Assembly: GCA_949317995.1 (NCBI GenBank)
Contig: OX439045.1
Coordinates: 45,961,693-46,025,692 of the forward strand
Source of the DNA: Acholoe squamosa
Lineage: Eukaryota; Annelida; Polychaeta; Phyllodocida; Polynoidae
DNA length: 64,000 nucleotides
Direction of reading: 5' to 3'
Below, in pieces: positions 53,801 to 60,503 of this stretch. The position numbers were made by a program, and so were the translations under genes. A model generated the notes under the pieces. That model had not been told where the DNA came from. It was given only the letters and a program-made list of their open reading frames with translations, and did no database searches. Position 1 is the first letter of the stretch. Each line of letters starts with the position of its first letter.

Positions 53801-56800
53801 GAGCTAGTTTTGTTCTAATGCCAAGGAATGCCTGTGGAGCTCCTGCTTCCCGTGTAACACACCGCCCCTGGAGCGGTATTGGTACTGGCACCACTTCTAG
53901 AGACTGCTTTAAAACACGAGGAACTCTTATTTCAAAAGAGATCTGAAACTGAGTAGCTGGAAATTTAATTACATGCAATGTTCGAGGCTTCTTGAATTCC
54001 CAGTGGGAAATTGTGTTAGTATGTCCAGCAGTTTTCTTGACAAGGTCTTGGAGCTCAGCTGGAGGCCATTGCCCCAAGTTATAGCAGGTCCGATCCATGG
54101 GGCGACTCTGAGAGGGGTGGAGGCAGTATAGAGGAAGGGGTATCTGGATAGCTGTGCCTTGAGGCCAACCGCTAAGACATGGTGCTCCCTCCCCACCTGA
54201 GTGGACACACCTAATTGAAGGAGGCCACGCTCGGAGAAGGTCACTGTCGGTGACTCGAGGGTCGGTGCCCGGGGGTCAACTTCATTTGGCAGCCCGTGTC
54301 GCGGCCGCTGAGCAATATCAGGCATCATGGACGGCTCCTGCGGGTCGATCTGGCCGTGCTGAACAGGCTCTGGGAGCTACTCGCCCCAGAGATGAGCCGC
54401 TGACATGGAGAGGGAATAGGGGGATAGGAGGAAGGAGCGAGCAGATTGAGATACCCCACACACGTCTCAGCCCCCGCCCATCTACCTGCAGGTCTACAAC
54501 CTACCTACCTACCTCCCCAAGCCCGCCCTTCTCATCACCGGCCAAGGGAAGATAATTAAATGGGCAGGGGTAAAGTCAGAAGCCAACGTGATCGGGGGGA
54601 ACAGATGAGCTGCTTCTGACGAGGAGGCTGGGTACTCGTCTTACGATGAGCAGATAATAAAAGCCCCAGGATAAGCTCTTTCATGAGCTGCTCTCCCCTT
54701 GGTCGTGACGTCATGTGGACCCATATGCCGCCCTCTGGAGGTGCTCTCAACTGAGCTGGTGAATGTCATTTAGATAGCTTTGAGATTTTCATAACAGAAC
54801 ACCCGTGATACGAGGCAAGCGACACTGCAGCATAATGAATCTAGCTGAATGGTTTCTCCTTTCACTGCCAGAGAAGGTCAGGGGAAATGGGCAGATCAGG
54901 ACCGGAGCCTGAGCGAAGAGGGATTATGCTCAGGACAAGGCAATGTATTCTGTGAATAATAGTGAGTGAGTGAGTAATAGATGTTTAACGCCATTTCAAC
55001 AGCTAAGTTCATATTCATGGCGAGAACGACATTACACAATTTCAGAGGAATGTGTCAGTGCCCGCGCATATGTGCACCACACACATCCTGAGGGGATAGG
55101 AAAAACTAGAAGTAGACTCTTTTAAGTGGGCTAGGGAAGCCCTCTGTAAATAATAACCAGTGTGGATAACTTGTAGGTTTTACTATGACTGCTTCTATAA
55201 ATAAAGCACACAGGGAGACAATATTGAACTGGCACTGACGACAGCTCCTACCTTGTCCAACATCTAAGGTATCAGTCCTTTAGAGGAAGGAGGGAGACAA
55301 GACTACCTGTCGGTTTGCTTGGCCGAAATCAGCCCCATCCCTTTACGGGCAAAGACGGCCTATTGATCTAATTACAATCTCATCCACCAGCATCAAACTT
55401 CGTTTCCAACTTTTAGGGAGCCTCATTTAGCTTAGTACTAACTGAGTGGGATTGAAAATAGACAACAGCTCACGGTCGCCTTCCACTATAAAAGGTCCAT
55501 GGTCATTGAAAGGCTGGGCAGAACGAGTTAAGCCCGTGGCCTTTGATCTCTGATTACAGAGAAAGAATACTCTAGTATGCCACACCTTGGTCGACGTGGA
55601 TAGATGAGAAGGTGAAGCTCGGTAGACCATGTCCTTGTCTAGGTGAGCTGCTCTAATTGTCTTAGACATGGACAATGGAACTGATCACATCACAATAGTA
55701 GACTGTATACACAAGTACTTGCTAATAACTCGTAAAGATATTTATAGGTGAGGTGTCTCTTTTTGCAAAGAGAAAGAAGGGGATTAATGTCATCTGCTTG
55801 ACCGTAGTCATTTGTTTCTAAAGGCTGAGGCGACAACTCTTGCTTAAGGCAAAACTTCATTAGAGGAATATATATAACAGAAGCTAGGGCATGTGCCACA
55901 CAGCTGCCGGAGGCGGAATGCCTAGGCTTCTAAGGCACCGGGGACTTTTACATGATTAATTTCATCACAGATGCATACAAACTAAATGAACACGCGACCA
56001 ATCTGAATCTACAAGCCCGCCAACGACGCTCATTGTGCAAACCTTGAGCTAGATTGTATGTATGCCCAGAATTAAATTGACCGAGCTGCTCTGAGCGACT
56101 CTATTTATGTCTATGGTACTTGGTCTATTCCCAAGCCCTTGGGGAGATGGGGGAGTTGGGCAACTGGGTGAGGCAGGGCTTGACGTTGAAGGATGAGCAC
56201 CAGTTGAGACTGACCTTCCATCTCCTGGAGGTGGCCAACTGAAATCTTTGCTAGGGACACATGGATTTACAAGTCATGCCACCTGGGCGCTCTGCCAACA
56301 AGTCCCAGTGGGACGGCTACAATCAGTAAGGCTTGCTTTCTGAGAATAGCTTTCTGAGAGGAGGATGTTAGCTAAAGATGGCCATGTCTGTGGTTTTATA
56401 GATGACACATCTACAGCAGCCAGTTGGCTTCATATGACGTGGGAGTGCCCACCTCCTTCTTGTTATGGTGGCGGTGACTGCGCCAACAGAGTCGGAGCCG
56501 TGAGAGGGTGTGGGTGGGAGACTGGGATGTGGCACCTGCGGCTGGCGGCACAATACTTACCTGGCCAGGCAATGGTGCCAATAGACATCACTGTCAGGTG
56601 AGGAACAAAGCACATCCCATGCCTCTCACTAATGGATATGAGCAGCTTAATTAAGGGTCAGACCGTGTGCAGTCTGTGCTTGCCTTTACTAGCTGATCAC
56701 TTCAATGGCGGCTGGAAACATGTCTGAGGGTGTTAGGGGATGGGTGTAGGGAGGAGGGGCTGACTTGTGATCATGTATCCTCAGTGGCATACTCCCCTTA

Positions 56801-58844
56801 TCTACCATCCCTAGGGTCACCGATCTCCATCCTAGGGGGATGGGAGGATATCCTGGCAAGAGGAAGGCGGATCACGAGGATGTAATTATCTTATAACAAG
56901 GCAATCAGTCGAGTCTTAATTCGGAGCCTAGAGAGTAGAGCTTGCCAGAAATTTGCTTTAGCTTGTACTCGGTCTCTACTTCCTACTATCCCCTCACATA
57001 TGTAGGCGGAGGTAGCAAAGTGTTGAATGCTTATATAATTTATAAGGGCCGCATAGGGTGCTCCTGCCTCTTTGATCTTCAAAGAAGGCGGCTGCTTTTA
57101 TCAAAAGAAATCCATGCTGCACTAGAATAACCTTTAAACCAAAGAAATAGGGCCTAAAATCTCTCGTTGTTTAAAATAACGATGAGTTGAAAAGCTAAGA
57201 AGGTGTAAAGATCTATATAAGCGATAGCACCATTAGTAGCGCAGATTGGCACCCTTTTAATCTTTGCCTATTAAACTTCCTCATACCATAGCAATACCGT
57301 CACATTTAATAAGTATGAACCCAACCTTTTTCAATATCAGCAAAGACTAAGCTAGACTTTTACCCTTTCTTTCATTGCAGTAGTCAGCCACGCCGGCCAC
57401 AAATGTAACTCCAAGGCTGCCATCACCATCAAAGGCAAGGAAGGCTATATTGCTAGCACTGTCGCTAAGGCCACTGGATGCGGAAGCGAGGCGTCCCCAT
57501 GGAACATCGTGGCCGAGAAGGGCCAGATCATAGAGCTCCATCTTCTCGACTTCTCCAACAACGCCAACGCCCATGAGACCGCTGCCACTGGTGTCCACGA
57601 CAGTAACTGCCCCGTGTATGCCAATATCAAGGAAGATGGTGTCAATGTGGGACAGGTGCTCTGTGGGGGAAAGGGTAAGGAGCGTCATGTCTACACCACC
57701 GTTGGCAATAGTGTTCAGGTCGCCCTCCCCCACCGTATCCACGGTGAAGCTGAGAAGCGTTTCCTCATCTACTACTTTGGTAAGTGTCTATATCCCAAAT
57801 CAACATTCATCCTGATATTATTGAGCTAATATTAAGTCACAGAGTATCAGTCAATATGGGAGTAGAAGTTAAGAAGGGGAATTAATACAGAATATAATAG
57901 GTAATTTCACCGATTTATTTCAATAAGTTTACATGCTTTACAATCGCTGCTAATACACATAGAAACAAATACTAATGGTGCTTTCACTTTTATGTCTTAC
58001 AGTTAAGGGATGTGCTGAGCCCAATCTGTCTTCTGCCTACTGGTACAAGCGTAAGTGGGATGAGGCCCTGGTCGGCTGCAAGTCTGGTGGCGAGACCTGG
58101 ACCATGAAGTGTGTCGCCAACAAGTGGACAGGCAACCATCGCAACTGCACTGGAGAGGCCAGCACCGCCAATGAACAGGACTCCCTCTGGTCTGTTTCCA
58201 TCTCCAGCGGAGCTACAGTCGCCATCATCATCATTGTGTCTCTGCTTATCGGGGGCGTGATCCTCATGTTCGGCATCATCTACATCAGAAGAAACAAGGA
58301 CGATGAGTATGGTGACCGTAAGTCCGTGCGTCACATTGGTGAGCTCCCCTACAGTCAGCCTGGTAAACTCGAGGCCATGCAGTGTATGACCCACGCCCCT
58401 GATGTCTCACTGGATGCTGATAACCACGTCTCCTGCTTCTGTGAGAAGAACGAGTACACCCACACCTGGGATACCTACCCCGCCCACCTGGCCGCCCTGG
58501 AGGTGGGACAGTATGGAGGCACCGTCCTGGTGACAAACCCTGGAGTTTGCTCCATCCACCATCACCATGAGGGATGTGATAAGATCTACGATACCGCTGG
58601 TAATGGATACAGTCGGCCTTCAGGCACCACAGTCCGCTTTGCCAACCTTAAGAACCTCACCGATGCCACTAATAACATGGATGAGTCTTATTATGATATG
58701 GAGTGCAACACTGGTGCCAATATTGTAAATGAATATAGAGAGAGCAGTGCAGTGCCTGCTATCACATGTGGTGAGCCTACATACACCACCACACCCACAA
58801 CGAACACTGACAGTCTTATCAATGCCAACTTTAATCTGAAATAA
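20820..58844 (+). CDS. Spliced gene: SUEL lectin-CUB-sushi-like single-pass membrane receptor (4 coding exons)
   Basis: The coding sequence is the join of 20820-20883, 51696-51980, 57381-57779 and 58003-58844: 1590 nt, 529 residues plus stop. Every junction is GT-AG and phase 1, and the reading frame stays open throughout. Predicted order: signal peptide (about 1-21), SUEL/rhamnose-binding-lectin domain (about 25-115, eight Cys), CUB domain (about 125-249, four Cys), short CCP/sushi-like module (252-298), transmembrane helix (about 319-343), cytoplasmic tail (345-529). SUEL domains bind L-rhamnose or galactose in egg lectins and also occur in EVA-1 and latrophilin-type surface receptors. CUB and sushi modules mediate extracellular protein contacts. 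I infer a cell-surface recognition and signalling receptor; the ligand is unknown. Codons favour C or G at the third position, unlike the surrounding AT-rich DNA. No exact named orthologue is recognised. An additional alternative exon inside the 30.8-kb intron cannot be excluded. Confidence 0.88.
22182..22190. promoter_or_regulatory. First of 21 perfect GAGCWGCTC words
   Basis: GAGCAGCTC here is followed one base later by a one-mismatch copy, GAACTGCTC. Perfect copies start at 22182, 22414, 22427, 24691, 24844, 25033, 25065, 29239, 29394, 36891, 38657, 42459, 42802, 42837, 44805, 50438, 50804, 51616, 54685, 55645 and 56083. The word is an odd palindrome: GAGC, one A or T, GCTC. Copies lie in introns only. 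The function is unknown. Confidence 0.6.
22414..22435. promoter_or_regulatory. Mirror pair of GAGCWGCTC words
   Basis: GAGCTGCTC and GAGCAGCTC are separated by CGCC, forming an inverted pair with a 13-base centre-to-centre distance. It could bind two dimers or form a short hairpin. Confidence 0.5.
24822..24852. promoter_or_regulatory. Cluster of three GAGCTG-type words
   Basis: GAGCTGCTT, GAGCTGTTG and GAGCTGCTC begin at 24822, 24834 and 24844, spaced 12 and 10 bases, about one helical turn. A further perfect copy lies at 24691 and two more at 25033 and 25065. This is the densest stretch of the motif. Confidence 0.45.
25791..25803 (-). promoter_or_regulatory. CTCF-like site in intron 1
   Basis: On the minus strand this reads CCACTAGGGGGCG, a full match to the core consensus CCASYAGRKGGCR. 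Motif match by eye; whether this organism's CTCF uses the same core is assumed from its conservation in bilaterians. Confidence 0.45.
26255..26269 (-). promoter_or_regulatory. CTCF-like site in intron 1
   Basis: On the minus strand this reads GCAGCAGGGGGCACT, very close to the vertebrate CTCF core with its CAGCAGGGGGC centre. It lies about 460 bases from the site at 25791 in the same orientation. Confidence 0.45.
39394..39436. repeat. CTGT/CTGC short tandem repeat
   Basis: Interrupted CTGTCTGC tetramers. One of very few simple repeats in intron 1. Confidence 0.8.
49821..49851. promoter_or_regulatory. Nuclear-receptor and TCF/LEF-like composite site
   Basis: TTTGACCT and AGGTCAAA (49821-49828 and 49834-49841) form everted receptor half-sites. 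AGGTCAAAGGATCA is a DR1-type element. GATCAAAGG at 49843-49851 is the reverse of the TCF/LEF word CCTTTGATC. The overlap of three arrangements in 31 bases inside intron 1 suggests an enhancer; this is a motif-level inference. Confidence 0.35.
51696..51980 (+). CDS. Coding exon 2: SUEL / rhamnose-binding lectin domain
   Basis: This 285-nt exon is preceded by a polypyrimidine tract ending TTCCACAG and followed by GTAAGT, with phase 1 at both ends. It encodes residues 22-116, almost exactly one SUEL (Gal_Lectin) domain. Hallmarks visible are eight cysteines (27, 36, 57, 67, 79, 85, 100, 114), the ARYGR motif at 47-51, an RCxGKxxC segment at 78-85, PDP at 90-92, and the closing LKSYLEASYRC at 104-114. 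Soluble rhamnose-binding lectins use YGR and a DPC-type loop in sugar binding. Here the loop reads DPE rather than DPC, as in many receptor-type SUEL domains, so sugar binding is uncertain. Confidence 0.95.
54727..54741 (-). promoter_or_regulatory. CTCF-like site in intron 2
   Basis: On the minus strand this reads CCTCCAGAGGGCGGC, one mismatch to the 14-base core. It lies about 35 bases after a perfect GAGCTGCTC. Confidence 0.35.
54961..55131. repeat. GTGAGTGAG dispersed repeat, copy A (inside intron 2)
   Basis: Begins AGTGAGTGAGTGAGTAATAG, then TTTAACGCCATTTCAACA, and includes TGCACCACACACATCC. A second copy lies at 62730-62901 in the same orientation. The opening resembles SINE-like repeats I recall as common in molluscan genomes; that link is from memory and unverified. 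Confidence 0.8.
57381..57779 (+). CDS. Coding exon 3: CUB domain
   Basis: This 399-nt exon follows TTTCATTGCAG and precedes GTAAGT, and is again phase 1-1. It encodes residues 117-249. Four cysteines at 125, 150, 193 and 211 have the spacing of the two CUB disulfides (about 25 and 18 residues). The pattern SPWNIVAEKGQIIELHLLDF (155-174), a CxVYxNI segment at 193-199, LCGG at 210-213 and a closing FLIYYF (244-249) match the CUB beta-strand order. I do not see the full acidic calcium-site set of cbEGF-CUB proteins, so a calcium-binding role is not supported. The domain probably mediates protein-protein contacts outside the cell. Confidence 0.88.
57780..58002 (+). other. Intron 3, 223 bp
   Basis: A short AT-rich intron between the CUB exon and the membrane exon. 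Donor GTAAGT, acceptor CTTACAG, phase 1. No other feature was seen. Confidence 0.92.
58003..58844 (+). CDS. Coding exon 4: sushi-like module, transmembrane helix, cytoplasmic tail
   Basis: The acceptor is TGTCTTACAG. Residues 250-298 carry Cys253, Cys275, Cys286, Trp291 and Cys298, the C..C..C..W..C layout of a short sushi/CCP module, with sequons N257-L-S and N297-C-T. A hydrophobic helix at about 319-343 (ATVAIIIIVSLLIGGVILMF) is followed by positively charged IRRNK, giving type I topology. The tail (345-529) is hydrophilic with eleven tyrosines, among them Y366-S-Q-P and Y452-S-R-P (YxxP, a Crk/CrkL SH2-type motif), Y479-Y-D-M (YxxM, a PI3K-type motif) and N493-E-Y. It also has a run of four histidines (435-438). 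No kinase, TIR or death domain is present. The stop is TAA at 58842-58844. Confidence 0.9.
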
Positions 58845-58857
58845 ATTGACAAATAAA
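58840..58857 (+). terminator. Two AATAAA polyadenylation signals at the stop codon
   Basis: AATAAA at 58840-58845 overlaps the TAA stop (58842-58844), and a second AATAAA lies at 58852-58857. Use of the second would give a 3' UTR of only about 20-40 bases. A further AATAAA at 59063-59068 is a more conventional alternative. Confidence 0.5.
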
Positions 58858-58869
58858 TTCATGTAGTTT

Positions 58870-60139
58870 TTATACACTGAGCAAATGGTGATATGCTTTA
58901 TCAGATTGTACATAATCAAATTGGAGTAAATGAAAGAATGTGTACATACTCATTCCATTTGTAAGATTCATCGGTCAATACTTCATGAACATATGTAAAT
59001 ATTGTTAGTAATCTACAGTACTTGAGTAATGTACATTGAAGCAATATCTGTGCATTTTGGCAAATAAACGTCCAGGGTTAATGAGGAAAGACAACTGTTT
59101 GAATAATGTCAAAACAACCGCGAACACTGCCAAAGAAAACTTCTAAGAGGTATAGAATGAGTGTCTTGTTTCATATGAACAGTTACAACGAGGAATAGTC
59201 AGCCAAGTTATGAGTCAAAGTATTGTAAATATGCTATACATAAAAGAAAATAATGAAAGAAATAATTATAAAGAGAAAATAATAGTGAAAACGTGTTAGT
59301 TTACATCAGGTTTTTTGTGAGTTCGTCTCAGTGCAATAATTAATCATTTACTATGCAACTTACTCGAGGTGGAGACGTCAGATAGATTTATTTTCATACT
59401 AAATATATTCATAATGATTATATTTATATATAAAGACGTCTGATTGAAATTATTCTCGTCATTAGCATCTGTACAATGAACCCCAGTCGAGCTATTGTAT
59501 TACCAAGTTGTCTAGGCAATAATAATTAACGCTCAACATGATATGATTAGTGAGCGAGGTGATTGAGATTCAATATAACATCATCAATCAACTATTCTGA
59601 TTCACACGACAAGCATTAAGTTGTAATTATTACTATGAGGAAACGGGATAATGGTGATGCTGTGTTGACATTGTCATATCAAACTAGTTAAGTGATATAC
59701 TGGACGCTGTATATATGTATACTTGTGCAATATAAAGGGCTACAATCGTCATGTTGAGACCTCAATAAAACAAAGGATCTATTAGTATCCGAACTGAATA
59801 TCACCCTCTTTCTCATGATTTTCCCAATATAATCAAACTGTAAATTGAAAGGAGCGGGTTTAAGTTACACTCGAAAGCACTGTTCTTGCAAGTTTGATAC
59901 ACATGATTCAGACAGACGCGAGTGATGTGCCTGAATATAACTTTGGTTGCATATCAATCTGCAACATATTAAATCGAAATAAAACCCAGTCCAATCCTAT
60001 TTCAATATCACTAAGAATTCGTAAAATAATTCAAAGAGGAAATCGAATAACCTTAATATAAATAAAAAAAAGACGTTCAACAGTCATTCAACGAACTAAG
60101 GGCCGAAAATGCCTCAATGCTAACGTTCCCCTTTCGACA
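58870..60139. other. No gene recognised (3' flank)
   Basis: Very AT-rich. Contains the alternative poly(A) signal at 59063 and nothing else that can be supported. Confidence 0.6.
59063..59068 (+). terminator. Alternative polyadenylation signal
   Basis: AATAAA lies about 220 bases after the stop codon. It would give a 3' UTR of about 240 bases. The choice between this and the proximal signals cannot be made from sequence. Confidence 0.45.
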
Positions 60140-60142
60140 TGA

Positions 60143-60185
60143 TACACCAATGCAATGCTGGCAAAACCAGCACTGCATTGATGCA
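60143..60185. repeat. Imperfect hairpin at the edge of the 32-bp satellite
   Basis: CAATGCAATGCTGG and CCAGCACTGCATTG pair with one mismatch around a short loop. Its words (CAATGCA, TGCATTGATG) are shared with the satellite units that follow, so it may be the parent or the end of the array. Confidence 0.6.
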
Positions 60186-60186
60186 T

Positions 60187-60503
60187 ACTTATAATACATC
60201 AATGCATTGATGTACCTGAATTATAATACATCAATGCATTGATGTACCTGACTTATAATACATCAATGCATTGATGTACCTGACTTATAATACATCAATG
60301 CATTGATGTACCTGACTTATAATACATCAATGCATTGATGTACCTGAATTATAATACATCAATGCATTGATGTACCTGACTTATAATACATCAATGCATT
60401 GATGTACCTGACTTATAATACATCAATGCATTGATGTACCTGACTTATAATACATCAATGCATTGATGTACCTGACTTATAATACATCAATGCATTGATG
60501 TAT
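60187..60503. repeat. 32-bp satellite of palindromes, 10 copies
   Basis: The perfect 20-bp palindrome TACATCAATGCATTGATGTA begins at 60195, 60227, 60259, 60291, 60323, 60355, 60387, 60419, 60451 and 60483, an exact 32-bp period. Spacers are CCTGACTTATAA or CCTGAATTATAA. Copies are nearly identical, implying recent expansion or homogenisation. Confidence 0.97.

Larger units (their letters stand above)
51981..57380 (+). other. Intron 2, 5.4 kb
   Basis: The donor is GTAAGT and the acceptor is TTTCATTGCAG. It contains three perfect GAGCTGCTC words (54685, 55645, 56083), near copies at 54374, 54607 and 56640, a CRE palindrome at 54706, a CTCF-like word at 54727, and one copy of the GTGAGTGAG dispersed repeat (54961-55131). 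ORFs inside it, such as the 141-codon one at 52122-52547, look like chance ORFs. Confidence 0.85.

Noticed and set aside
57990-58394. 134-codon antisense ORF opposite exon 4
   Set aside because: Shadow of the well-supported sense exon; its length follows from the C-rich third positions of that exon.
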